Shown piece by piece: positions 52,391-61,482 of a DNA stretch of 64,000 nt (position 1 is the stretch's first letter; each line of letters opens with the position of its first letter). A program made the position numbers and the translations under genes. The notes under the pieces are model-generated. The model was not told the DNA's origin, made no database searches, and worked only from the letters and a program-made list of their open reading frames with translations. The stretch lies in assembly GCA_017307275.1 (NCBI GenBank), contig JAFKFK010000017.1, positions 1 to 64,000 of the forward strand. Direction: 5' to 3'. This DNA is from Alphaproteobacteria bacterium (GTDB lineage Bacteria; Pseudomonadota; Alphaproteobacteria; Reyranellales; Reyranellaceae).

Positions 52391-54216
52391 GATTGCCCCG
52401 CGTGAGTCATTTCCATGTAGTACTTGCGCATATCCCAGGCGCCGGTCGGGCAGCGCTCGGCGCACAGCCCGCAGTGCAGACAGACATCCTCGTCCTTGAC
52501 CATCGCGCGGCCGGTCTTGAGGTCGTTGCCGATGTAGAGGTCCTGCATCGGGTTGATCGCCGGCGCATTGAGACGGGTGCGCAGGTCCTTTTCTTCACCG
52601 TTCTCGGTGAAGGTGATGCAGTCCATCGGGCAGATGTCGACGCAGGCGTCGCACTCGATGCAGAGATTGCCGGTGAAGACGGTCTGCACGTCGCAGTTCA
52701 GGCAGCGCTGGGCTTCCTTGAACGCGAGCTGCGGATCGAAGCCCAGTTCGACCTCGGCCATGATGTCCTTCAGCGCTTCCTGCTTGGCGCGGTGCGGGAC
52801 CTTGAGGCGATGGTCGATGGTCGGCGCGTTGTCGTAGCTCCACTCGTGGATGCCCATCTTCTGGCTGACCACGTTGACGCCCGGCGCGGGGCGTTCCTCG
52901 ACATTCTCGCCCTGCAGGAACTTGTCGATCGAGATCGCCGCATCGTGACCGTGGGCGGCGGCCCAGATGATGTTCTTCGGGCCGAAGGCGGCATCGCCAC
53001 CGAAGAAGACGTTCTTCTTGGTGCTCTGCAGCGTCGTTTCGCCGAGCTGCGGCAGGCCCCACTTGTCGAACTCGATGCCGGCGTCCTTCTCGATCCAGGG
53101 GAAGGCGTTCTCCTGGCCGATTGCCACCAGCACGTCGTCGCATTCGTAGAATTCGTCGGGATCGCCCGACGGCACCAGTGAGCGGCGGCCCTTGGCGTCG
53201 TACTCGGCCTTCACCTTCTCGAACAGGATGCCCTTGATCTTGCCGCCCTCGTGCCGGACTTCCTTCGGGACGAGCATGTTCAGGATGGGGATGTCCTCGC
53301 CCATCGCGTCTTCCTTCTCCCACGGCGAAGCTTTCATTTCCTCGAAGCCGGAGCGGACGATCACCTTGACGTCCTCGCCGCCGAGGCGGCGTGCAGTGCG
53401 GCAGCAGTCCATTGCGGTGTTGCCGCCGCCCAGGACGATCACGCGCTTGCCGACCTTGTTGATGTGGCCGAACGAGACCGAGGACAGCCAGTCGAGACCG
53501 ATATGGATGTTGGCGGCGGCTTCCTTGCGGCCCGGCACGTCGAGGTCGCGGCCGCGCGGAGCGCCCGAGCCGACGAACACGGCGTCGTAGCCTTCGCCCA
53601 GGATCTTCTTCATCGAGTCGACGCGCTGGTGGCGGAACTCGATGTTGCCGATGTCGGTGATGTAGCCGACTTCCTCGTCGATCACCGATTCGGGCAAACG
53701 GAAATGCGGGATCTGCGTGCGGATGAAGCCGCCGAGCTTGGGATCCTGATCGTAGATCACGATCTCGTAGCCCAGCACGGCAAGGTCGCGTGCGACGGTG
53801 AGGGAAGCGGGGCCGCCGCCGATGCAGGCGACCTTCTTGCCGTTCTTGGCCGGCGCCTTGGGCATGCTGGCCTTGATGCCGTCGTCGTCCTTGTAGTCGG
53901 CGGCGACGCGCTTCAGGCGGCAGATCGCGACCGGCTCCTTCTTGCCCTTCACGAGGGTCTCGTCCTCGACGCGGCTGCGCCGGCACGCGGGCTCACAGGG
54001 ACGGTCGCACGTGCGGCCGAGGATCCCCGGGAAGACATTGGACTTCCAGTTGATCATGTACGCGTCGGAGTAGCGTCCGTGCGCGATCAACCTGATGTAC
54101 TCGGGGACGGGCGTATGTGCGGGGCAGGCCCACTGGCAGTCGACTACTTTATGAAAGTAGTCGGGATTGGCGATATCGGTCGGCTTCAACAGAAACTCCA
54201 AGCGGCGGCGGAGCAA
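52375..54216 (-). CDS. NAD(P)-binding flavoprotein with 4Fe-4S clusters (GltD-like electron-transfer subunit)
   Basis: A 613-residue protein related to the glutamate synthase small subunit and DPYD. The N-terminal Fe-S region has CQWACPAHTPVPEYI and GRTCDRPCEPACRRS. The FAD motif is CIGGGPASLTVARDLAVLGY and the NAD(P)H motif VLGGGNTAMDCCRTARRLG. The C terminus carries two ferredoxin-type clusters: CIECDACVDICPMDC and CLHCGLCAERCPTGA. It should link the TPP-dependent oxidoreductase encoded downstream to NAD(P)H. The start is uncertain: TTG 54216, 54201 and 54192 are in frame and no ATG is available before the first cluster. It leads the operon. Confidence 0.9.
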   Translation of the reverse strand: MLRRRLEFLLKPTDIANPDYFHKVVDCQWACPAHTPVPEYIRLIAHGRYSDAYMINWKSNVFPGILGRTCDRPCEPACRRSRVEDETLVKGKKEPVAICRLKRVAADYKDDDGIKASMPKAPAKNGKKVACIGGGPASLTVARDLAVLGYEIVIYDQDPKLGGFIRTQIPHFRLPESVIDEEVGYITDIGNIEFRHQRVDSMKKILGEGYDAVFVGSGAPRGRDLDVPGRKEAAANIHIGLDWLSSVSFGHINKVGKRVIVLGGGNTAMDCCRTARRLGGEDVKVIVRSGFEEMKASPWEKEDAMGEDIPILNMLVPKEVRHEGGKIKGILFEKVKAEYDAKGRRSLVPSGDPDEFYECDDVLVAIGQENAFPWIEKDAGIEFDKWGLPQLGETTLQSTKKNVFFGGDAAFGPKNIIWAAAHGHDAAISIDKFLQGENVEERPAPGVNVVSQKMGIHEWSYDNAPTIDHRLKVPHRAKQEALKDIMAEVELGFDPQLAFKEAQRCLNCDVQTVFTGNLCIECDACVDICPMDCITFTENGEEKDLRTRLNAPAINPMQDLYIGNDLKTGRAMVKDEDVCLHCGLCAERCPTGAWDMRKYYMEMTHAGQSCRKM

Positions 54217-54367
54217 CGAAACTCAGGTAAATGACAGTTTAGACTACCCCAAATGGGGGCGGCATTGGGGGATTATTACGAGTCAGCGTCAAGGTCTCTG
54301 TGCGCTAACCATTTGCAACATCGCATTAAATCCCCTCACCGGGCGGAGGGACTTCGGGCGATTTCCC

Positions 54368-55177
54368 CTAGCGGGACGGCCTGTAGGCGCTTGGCGAAAC
54401 GCCGGAGGCCCGGCGGAACATGGCGCTGAAGGCGCTGACGCTGTCGTAGCCGAGATCGAACGCCACGTCGGTCACCGCTTGGCCACCACCCAGACGCCCC
54501 ATCGCCTCGAGGACGCGCGCCTGCTGGCGCCACGCGCCGAAGGTGAGGCCCGTCTCGACGACGAACAGGCGGGCCAGGGTGCGCGGGCTGGCATTGGCCG
54601 ACTGCGCCCACTCTTCGAGGGTGCGCGGATCGCCGGGCTGCTCCAGCAATGTCGTGCACAGGCGGCGCAACCGCCTGTCGCGCGGCATCGGCAGGTGCAA
54701 CGGCAAGGACTGTTCGTGATGCAGCTCGTCGAGGATCAGCGCCACAACATGACCGGCGGCGCCCCGCTCGTCGTAGTGCAGGGGAAGCTCGGTCGCGCGC
54801 ACGATCAGCTCGCGCAGCAGGGGCGAGACCTGCAGCACGCGGCAGACCTCCGGCATGCCGGCGGCGGCATCGTGCCGGAGGTAGAGTGTCCGCATGGTGA
54901 CATCGCCCGACATGGTGATGGAGTGGCGGATGCCGGCCGGCATCCACAGCGCGCGCTGCGGCGGGACCACCCAAACGGCCTCGTCGGTCGAGACCCGCAT
55001 CGTGCCGACGGTCGCGTAGATCAACTGCGCGCGGGCATGCCGATGCGGCGCGATCTCGAAGCCCGCGGCGAAATCCTTGGGCATGGCCGCGACCGCTCGC
55101 GGCACCCGCTGATAATCCTCGGGGTTCGTCGAGCGGGTATCTGTGGAGCGCAAGGCGGCTTGGCGTTTTTGCGACAT
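54368..55177 (-). CDS. AraC-family transcriptional regulator with cupin sensor domain
   Basis: A 269-residue regulator. The N-terminal cupin-type AraC_binding region contains FEIAPHRHARAQLIYATVGT and WVVPPQRALWMPAGIRHSIT. The C-terminal double helix-turn-helix contains TLEEWAQSANASPRTLARLF and VTDVAFDLGYDSVSAFSAMF, followed by RRASGVSPSAYR. ATG 55177 is chosen, as upstream in-frame sequence is not family-like. It is divergent from the MFS gene with 71 bp between them and probably controls it. Confidence 0.92.
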   Translation of the reverse strand: MSQKRQAALRSTDTRSTNPEDYQRVPRAVAAMPKDFAAGFEIAPHRHARAQLIYATVGTMRVSTDEAVWVVPPQRALWMPAGIRHSITMSGDVTMRTLYLRHDAAAGMPEVCRVLQVSPLLRELIVRATELPLHYDERGAAGHVVALILDELHHEQSLPLHLPMPRDRRLRRLCTTLLEQPGDPRTLEEWAQSANASPRTLARLFVVETGLTFGAWRQQARVLEAMGRLGGGQAVTDVAFDLGYDSVSAFSAMFRRASGVSPSAYRPSR

Positions 55178-55223
55178 AAGTTGGCATTCTAGCGCAAGAC
55201 AGACAGGGCGGTCATGCTTACTC

Positions 55224-55247
55224 TTTACGCACCGGAGGAAGCGTAAA
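55224..55247 (+). promoter_or_regulatory. Inverted repeat that loops out the MFS ribosome binding site
   Basis: TTTACGC (55224-55230) and GCGTAAA (55241-55247) are perfect complements around ACCGGAGGAA, which contains the Shine-Dalgarno sequence; the ATG follows at 55249. It could be an mRNA hairpin presenting the binding site in its loop, or a DNA operator (7-10-7) for the divergent AraC regulator. Confidence 0.45.
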
Positions 55248-55248
55248 A

Positions 55249-56442
55249 ATGAGTCACGGAAGCCCGACATCCATTCTGCTGAATATCGGCCATGCCATGG
55301 ACCACTGGATCCTGGTGGTCTTCGCCTACAGCTGGGGCGTGATCGCGGGCGTCTGGGGCGTCGAATGGACGGAGCTGACGCCCTTCAACTACGGCGCGCT
55401 GTTCATGTTCGGCGCCGGCTCGCTCGTCAGCGGCCGGCTCGGCGACCTGTGGGGCCGCTGGATCATGATGGTGATCTTCTTCGCCGGCATGGGCGTCTCT
55501 GCGCTGATCATCGCGCTCTGCACCAACAAGTGGCAGATCGGCGCCGCGCTCACCCTGATGGGCGCCTTCGCCTCGATCTACCATCCCGTCGGCATCCCGA
55601 TGCTGGTCCAGAAGGCCAAGAACCCCGGCTTCACCATCGGCGTGAACGGACTGGCCGGCAACATGGGCATCGCCATCGCCGCGGGCGTGTCGGTCTATAT
55701 CGCCCAGCGATTCGGCTGGCAGATGGCCTTCGTGATCCCGGGCGTGATCTGCCTGATCTCGGCCGTCGCGTTCGTCATGCTGGTGCCGCGCGAAGAAGAG
55801 GCACCGGCCAAGCGCAAGGCCAAGATGCTCGACCTGCCGCCTGCGGTGATGGCGCGTGTCTTCGGCATCATGACCTTCACCGCCGTGACCGGCAGCATCA
55901 TCTTCAACTTCACGACCAACGGGAACGGCGAGCTGTTGCGCGAGCGCGTGAAGGGTGCCGTGCAGGATCCCGCCGAACTCGCGATGATGCTGTTCGTGAT
56001 CTTCTCGCTGGCGTCGCTGGCGCAGCTCGTGGTCGGCAAGCTGATCGACCGCTATCCGCTGAAGAACATCTATCTGCCGATCGTGCTCCTGCAGGTGCCG
56101 CTGTTCCTGATCGCGTCGCAGGTGACGGACTGGGCGCTGTTCGTGACGGCGATCCTGTTCATGCTGCTGGTGTTCGGCGCCATCCCGTTCACCGACGCCA
56201 TGATCGTGCGCTACATCGACGACCGCATGCGCAGCCGGGTCACCGGCGTGCGTCTGGCCATCGGCTTCGGCGTCAGCTCCATCGTCGTCGCCCTGATCGG
56301 CCCGGCCGTGAAGGACGCCGGCTTCCCGATTCTGCTGATGGTGTTGGCAGGGGTAGCCTTCTGCTCCTTCCTGGCGCTGTCGCTGCTTCCCAGCGAGCGC
56401 GACGTGCACAAGGCTTCCTCGTCGTTGAAGCCTGCGGAGTAA
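55249..56442 (+). CDS. MFS transporter
   Basis: A 397-residue inner-membrane protein with about 12 helices. The loop 2-3 signature is FGAGSLVSGRLGDLWGRWIM, and other parts are GAFASIYHPVGIPMLVQKAK and MRSRVTGVRLAIGFGVSSIV. The HxxG-rich N terminus (ILLNIGHAMDHWILVVFAYS) is seen in a subgroup of small-molecule facilitators. Substrate unknown; the divergent AraC regulator and following alkylsulfatase suggest uptake or efflux linked to sulfate esters. GGAGGAA precedes the ATG inside a hairpin loop. Confidence 0.9.
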   Translation: MSHGSPTSILLNIGHAMDHWILVVFAYSWGVIAGVWGVEWTELTPFNYGALFMFGAGSLVSGRLGDLWGRWIMMVIFFAGMGVSALIIALCTNKWQIGAALTLMGAFASIYHPVGIPMLVQKAKNPGFTIGVNGLAGNMGIAIAAGVSVYIAQRFGWQMAFVIPGVICLISAVAFVMLVPREEEAPAKRKAKMLDLPPAVMARVFGIMTFTAVTGSIIFNFTTNGNGELLRERVKGAVQDPAELAMMLFVIFSLASLAQLVVGKLIDRYPLKNIYLPIVLLQVPLFLIASQVTDWALFVTAILFMLLVFGAIPFTDAMIVRYIDDRMRSRVTGVRLAIGFGVSSIVVALIGPAVKDAGFPILLMVLAGVAFCSFLALSLLPSERDVHKASSSLKPAE

Positions 56443-56501
56443 ATGCCGCATCGCGCGACCGGACACTGGACCGGCGCACCGAAGCGCAACAACATCGCGA
56501 C

Positions 56502-56529
56502 TTCCTCCTCTGCCGATGCGGAGGAGGAA
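56502..56529 (+). promoter_or_regulatory. Hairpin that sequesters a strong ribosome binding site upstream of the alkylsulfatase
   Basis: TTCCTCCTC (56502-56510) and GAGGAGGAA (56521-56529) are perfectly complementary with a 10-nt loop, giving a 9-bp stem. The right arm is the Shine-Dalgarno sequence of a short reading frame starting at 56534. Folding would block initiation there. It lies 59 bp after the MFS stop and is not followed by a T-tract, so a terminator role is less likely. Confidence 0.55.
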
Positions 56530-56533
56530 CGTC

Positions 56534-56611
56534 ATGAAAGGTTGTTGCTATGGCCGCTGGTTCCGCCGTTCCTGTTCCTGCCTCCCATCTCGATGTCGCG
56601 CGCGACGCTGA
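56534..56611 (+). CDS. Candidate cysteine-rich leader peptide overlapping the alkylsulfatase start
   Basis: A 25-codon frame starting MKGCCYGRWF with five cysteines (codons 4, 5, 14, 16 and 21), rich in arginine, ending at TGA 56609-56611. GGAGG lies 6 bp before its ATG, a better ribosome binding site than that of the sulfatase. It overlaps the first 62 bp of the alkylsulfatase gene in the +2 frame. Cysteine-rich upstream frames act as cysteine-responsive attenuators in mycobacteria; that role here is inference. No start of comparable strength is seen for it to be a chance shadow, but expression is unproven. Confidence 0.42.
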   Translation: MKGCCYGRWFRRSCSCLPSRCRARR

Positions 56612-58502
56612 GCCTGCGACCCGGGCGGCGAATGCCGCGATGGCGGCACGGCTGCCATTTTCGGATACCGCGGATTTCGAGGCGGCCCAGCGCGGGCTGA
56701 TCGCACCGGTGCCGAGTGGCATGGTGCGCACCGCAGGTGGCACGGTGCTGTGGAACCTCGGCGAATACGCCTTCATCGACGGCGAGTTGGCGCCGGCCAC
56801 GGTCAATCCCAGCCTGTGGCGCATCGCCCGGCTCAATCTCGCCAACGGCCTGTTCAAGGTTACGGATCGTCTCTATCAGCTTCGCGGCTTCGACATCGCC
56901 AACATGACGGTGATCGAAGGCGACAGCGGCCTGATCCTGATCGATCCGTTGACCACCGCCGAGGTGGCGAAGGCGGCGTTGGAGCATTACTGGGCGCATC
57001 GGCCGAAGAAGCCGGTCGTGGCTGTGATCTACACCCACAGCCATGTCGATCATTACGGCGGCGTGCGCGGCGTGGTCGACGAGGCCGATGTGAAGGCGGG
57101 CAAGGTCGAGGTGATCGCCCCGACCGGCTTCATGGAGGCCGTGTCGGGCGAGAACGTGCTGGCCGGGCCGCCGATGATCCGCCGCGCGCAGTTCCAGTTC
57201 GGATCGCTGCTGCCGCGCGGCGCGCGTGGTCAGGTTGATGCCGGTCTGGGCAAGGGCGTGGCGCGTGGCACGCCGGGGCTGATCGCGCCGACGCGGTCGA
57301 TCGTGAAGCCGGTCGAGGAGCACACGATCGACGGCGTCAGGATCGTGTTCCAGCTCGCGCCCGAGACCGAAGCGCCGGCCGAGATGCACATGTTCTATCC
57401 GCAGCTCGGCGTGCTCAACATGGCGGAGAATGCCTGTCCGCTGCTGCACAACTTCATCCCGCTGCGCGGCGCCGTCGTCCGCGATCCTCGCATCTGGGCA
57501 AAGTATGTCGGCGATGCCATCGCCCTGTACGGACCGCAGACCGAAGTTCTGATCGGCCAGCATCACTGGCCGACCTGGGGCCGTGAAAAGGTGATCGACT
57601 ACCTCGAGGCGCAGCGCGATCTCTACAAACACATCCACGACCAGACCTTGCGCTACATGAACAAGGGCTGGCGGCCGGCCGAGATCGCCGAACAGATCGA
57701 CCTTCCGCCGGGTCTGGCCGAGCGCTGGTCGGTGCGGGGCTACTACGGCACGGTGAGTCACAATGTGAAGGCGGTCTACCAGCGATACCTGAGCTGGTAC
57801 GACGCCAACCCCTGCAATCTGCATCCGCTGCCGCCGGCGCCGGCAGCGCGGAAGTTCGTCGAATACATGGGCGGCGCTTCAGCCGTGATCACGCGCGCGC
57901 GCGCAGACTTCGCCAAGGGCGAGTATCGCTGGGTGGCGCAAGTCATGAAGGAGGTCGTCTACGCCGAACCGGCCAATCTCGAAGCGCGGGCGCTGTGCGC
58001 CGATGCGCTGGAGCAGATGGGCTACCAGGCCGAGTCGGCGACCTGGCGCAACGCCTTCCTCTACGGCGCGCAGGAGCTGCGCCACGGCGTCTTCCAGGTG
58101 CCGGCGCGCTCCACCATGGGCGCCGACACGCTGGCGGGCCTTGCGACCGACGTTTTCTTCGACCTGATGGCGATTCGCCTCGATGCCGCCAAGGCGGCAG
58201 GGCAGGCGATGGTGATCAACTGGCACTTCACCGACCGCCAGGAACGACTGGCGCTCACGCTGAAGAACTGCACCTTGACTCACCGCATGGGCGAGGAGGC
58301 ATCGGGCGCCAGCGCATCGGTCACGACGACGCGCGCGACGATGGACGGCATCATGCTGCGCCGGACGACCATTGCCGATGCGGTGGCGGGCGGCGCGATG
58401 AAGCTCGAAGGGGACATCTCCAGGTTGTCCGCGCTCTTTGCGATGATGGACCAGCCCGCCGGTATGATGTTCGACGTCGTTACACCAGGCGAAGGGCGCT
58501 GA
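56550..58502 (+). CDS. Alkyl (aryl) sulfatase, metallo-beta-lactamase type (SdsA1-like)
   Basis: A 650-residue zinc hydrolase cleaving primary alkyl sulfate esters such as dodecyl sulfate. The binuclear zinc motif THSHVDHYGG gives His163, His165, Asp167 and His168. Additional ligands are the glutamates in APAEMHMFYP and LNMAENACPLLHN (near 278 and 297) and the histidine in GQHHWPTWG (near 338). A dimerisation domain follows (about 380-520) and an SCP2-like C-terminal domain (about 530-645). No signal peptide is visible, so it should be cytoplasmic. It supplies sulfate and fatty alcohol. AAGG precedes ATG 56550; the stronger upstream site serves the cysteine-rich frame. Confidence 0.93.
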   Translation: MAAGSAVPVPASHLDVARDAEPATRAANAAMAARLPFSDTADFEAAQRGLIAPVPSGMVRTAGGTVLWNLGEYAFIDGELAPATVNPSLWRIARLNLANGLFKVTDRLYQLRGFDIANMTVIEGDSGLILIDPLTTAEVAKAALEHYWAHRPKKPVVAVIYTHSHVDHYGGVRGVVDEADVKAGKVEVIAPTGFMEAVSGENVLAGPPMIRRAQFQFGSLLPRGARGQVDAGLGKGVARGTPGLIAPTRSIVKPVEEHTIDGVRIVFQLAPETEAPAEMHMFYPQLGVLNMAENACPLLHNFIPLRGAVVRDPRIWAKYVGDAIALYGPQTEVLIGQHHWPTWGREKVIDYLEAQRDLYKHIHDQTLRYMNKGWRPAEIAEQIDLPPGLAERWSVRGYYGTVSHNVKAVYQRYLSWYDANPCNLHPLPPAPAARKFVEYMGGASAVITRARADFAKGEYRWVAQVMKEVVYAEPANLEARALCADALEQMGYQAESATWRNAFLYGAQELRHGVFQVPARSTMGADTLAGLATDVFFDLMAIRLDAAKAAGQAMVINWHFTDRQERLALTLKNCTLTHRMGEEASGASASVTTTRATMDGIMLRRTTIADAVAGGAMKLEGDISRLSALFAMMDQPAGMMFDVVTPGEGR

Positions 58503-58517
58503 TAGCGCGGAGATCGC

Positions 58518-58546
58518 TTGACATTATCCGTGGCGGCCCTTGTGAT
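58518..58546 (+). promoter_or_regulatory. Sigma-70-type promoter for the Liv operon
   Basis: A perfect -35 TTGACA (58518-58523) is followed after exactly 17 bp by TGTGAT (58541-58546), a four-of-six match to the -10 consensus. It lies 44 bp before the binding-protein ATG, giving a leader of about 35 nt. The 12-bp palindrome CAAGCGCGCTTG (58567-58578) sits between promoter and ribosome binding site and may be regulatory. Confidence 0.65.
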
Positions 58547-58590
58547 GCGCACAACGAATGCACGCACAAGCGCGCTTGGGAGGAACGGAA

Positions 58591-59901
58591 ATGTCCAGGA
58601 CGATGGGTCGGCGCCTGCTCGGCGCGACGGTGGCGGCTGCGGCCGCCTTGGGCTTTGCGGCTTCGGCCGTAGCTCAGGAAAAGAAACTCAAGATCGGCGT
58701 CATCTACGACCTCACCGGCCCGCTGGCTGGCGGCGGCTCGGAGCTGCAATACACCGGCGCCAAGATCATGATCGACGACTTCATCAAGAAGGGCGGAGTC
58801 GAAGGCTACAAGATCGAGGCGATCTATGCCGACGCCCAGAGCAAGCCGGACGTCGCCATCAATGAGTCGGTCCGCCTGATCGAACAGGAGAAGGTCGACA
58901 TTCTGCTGGGCTTCTTCTCCTCGGCACAGTGCGTGCCGGTGGCCGCTCGCGTCGAGCAGCTGAAGAAGTTCATGTGGATCACCACCTGCATCTCCTCGGC
59001 GGTGCTGGAAAACAAGAACTACAAGTACATCTTCCGTCCCCAGGCCAGCGGTAACCAGTTCGGCCTGATGACCATGGATTTCATTGCCAACAACTCGAAG
59101 GCCAAGTTCGGCAAGGAGCCGAAGGACCTGCGCGTGGCGATCATCCATGAGGACGGCGCCTACGGCGTCGACGTCTCCAAGGGTAACGAGGCGGGCGCCA
59201 AGAAGGCCGGCTTCAACGTCGTGCTGAAGGAAGGCTATGCCGCGACGGCGCCCGACCTGTCGGCCATGGTCACCAAGCTCAAGCGCGCCCGGCCGGACGT
59301 GATCTTCCATACCGGCTACAACCCCGACATCACGCTGTTTGCCCGCCAGGCGCGCGAGCAGGGCCTGAAGTTCGGTGCGCTCGTCGGCCACGGTGCGGGC
59401 TACGGCGTCTACGAGAAGCTCAAGGAAGGCATGGGCACTGACGTCAACTATGTCTTCAACACCGACCCGATCTCGATCTGGCTCGCCAAGCCGGAAGGCC
59501 TCAATCCCAAGCTGCCGCCGGTCATCAAGATGGTCGGCGAGGAGTTCGACAAGGCCAAGCCGGGCGTTGCGATCCGGTCCGCCCATGTCGGCATGGCGGC
59601 CAGCAACGTCTATGTGCTGCTGACCGAGGTCGTGCCGCGCGCCATCAAGAAGTATGGCGGCGTCGATCCGGAAGCACTGCGCAAGGCGGCTCTCGAGGTC
59701 GATCTGCCCGAAGGCGGCACCATGCTGGGCTTCGGCGTGAAGTTCCCGGCCGACGGCTCGATGGCCGGCCAGAACGAACGCTCGTTCCCGGTCGTCATCC
59801 AGTACGTCGACGACAAATCGTACGTGGTGTGGCCGAAGAGCCAGGCGCAGCGCGACGCCGTGCTGCCGCTGCCGAAGGGCACGACCTACAGCAACCAGTA
59901 G
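58591..59901 (+). CDS. Branched-chain amino-acid-type ABC substrate-binding protein
   Basis: Periplasmic binding protein of 436 aa (Peripla_BP_6). A signal peptide of about 28 residues ends at AVA before QEKK. The mature start KLKIGVIYDLTGPLAGGGSE, DAQSKPDVAINESVRLIEQE, RPQASGNQFG and DGAYGVDVSKGNEAGAKKAG fit the family. GGGAGGAAC is well placed before ATG 58591; an in-frame ATG at 58558 has no site. Many members of this class bind aromatic or short-chain acids rather than leucine, so the ligand is open. It heads a complete Liv operon. Confidence 0.92.
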   Translation: MSRTMGRRLLGATVAAAAALGFAASAVAQEKKLKIGVIYDLTGPLAGGGSELQYTGAKIMIDDFIKKGGVEGYKIEAIYADAQSKPDVAINESVRLIEQEKVDILLGFFSSAQCVPVAARVEQLKKFMWITTCISSAVLENKNYKYIFRPQASGNQFGLMTMDFIANNSKAKFGKEPKDLRVAIIHEDGAYGVDVSKGNEAGAKKAGFNVVLKEGYAATAPDLSAMVTKLKRARPDVIFHTGYNPDITLFARQAREQGLKFGALVGHGAGYGVYEKLKEGMGTDVNYVFNTDPISIWLAKPEGLNPKLPPVIKMVGEEFDKAKPGVAIRSAHVGMAASNVYVLLTEVVPRAIKKYGGVDPEALRKAALEVDLPEGGTMLGFGVKFPADGSMAGQNERSFPVVIQYVDDKSYVVWPKSQAQRDAVLPLPKGTTYSNQ

Positions 59902-59959
59902 GGCGGGTCCGCCGGACTGCCGATCGGACGTCAACGTCGCGTCAGCGAGGGTATCGACA

Positions 59960-60721
59960 GTGTTAGTCGTAAATGGGCTGGTGAAGCGCTTCGGCGGTTT
60001 CACCGCCGTCAACAACGTGTCCTTCAAGGTCGACAAGGGCGAGATCCTCGGCCTGATCGGCCCGAACGGCTCGGGCAAGAGCACCATCTTCAACATGCTC
60101 TCGGGGACTTTCCCGCCTTCCGCGGGATCGATTTCCTTCGAGGGGCGGGAGCTGGCGGGGCTGGCGCCGCATCGCATCATCAATGCCGGCGTCGGCCGCA
60201 CCTTCCAGATCCCGCGGCCGTTCAAGCGGCTGACGATCTTCGAGAACGTCGCGCTGGCGGGTTACTACGGGCAGGGCAGTCATAGTGCTGCCAAAGCGCA
60301 GGAAGCCGCGGAGCGCGCACTCGCCATGGTCGGGCTGCCGACCGATCGCGCAGCCCCTGTCGATGGCTTGGGCGCAGCCGGCCTGAAGAAGCTCGAACTC
60401 GCCAAGGCGCTGGCCACGTCGCCGAAGTTGCTGCTGGCCGACGAGAGCCTGGGCGGCCTCGACGAGAGCGAGATGGATCAGGCGGCCGACATGCTGCGCA
60501 AGATCCGCGACGAGCTCGGCATCACCATCATCTGGGTCGAGCACATCATGGGCGTGCTGATGCGTGTGGTCGATCGGGTCATGGTCCTCGACCATGGCGA
60601 GAAGATCTCCGAAGGCCTGCCGAGCCAGGTCTCGAACGATCCGCGCGTCATCGAAGTCTATCTCGGCACCGATGCCCATTCGACGCAGGCGGCTGCTGCC
60701 GCCGCTGAAGCACGGCGCTGA
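59960..60721 (+). CDS. ABC transporter ATP-binding protein (LivG-like)
   Basis: A 253-residue ATPase beginning at GTG 59960. It starts LVVNGLVKRFGGFTAVNNVS; Walker A is GPNGSGKSTIFNML, followed by the LivG hallmark RTFQIPRPFKRLTIFENV. The signature position reads LGAAGLKKLELAKALAT, a degenerate form, with Walker B LLLADESLGGLDESE and the H-loop IIWVEHIMGVLMRVVDRVMV. It pairs with the LivF-like ATPase 14 bp downstream. Confidence 0.93.
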   Translation: MLVVNGLVKRFGGFTAVNNVSFKVDKGEILGLIGPNGSGKSTIFNMLSGTFPPSAGSISFEGRELAGLAPHRIINAGVGRTFQIPRPFKRLTIFENVALAGYYGQGSHSAAKAQEAAERALAMVGLPTDRAAPVDGLGAAGLKKLELAKALATSPKLLLADESLGGLDESEMDQAADMLRKIRDELGITIIWVEHIMGVLMRVVDRVMVLDHGEKISEGLPSQVSNDPRVIEVYLGTDAHSTQAAAAAAEARR

Positions 60722-60735
60722 CGGGGAAACTGTAC

Positions 60736-61440
<705 letters not shown>

Positions 61441-61482
61441 TTCAAGCGGGCTTCGCGTCCGCGCTCCGGTCTGGAGAAGGTG

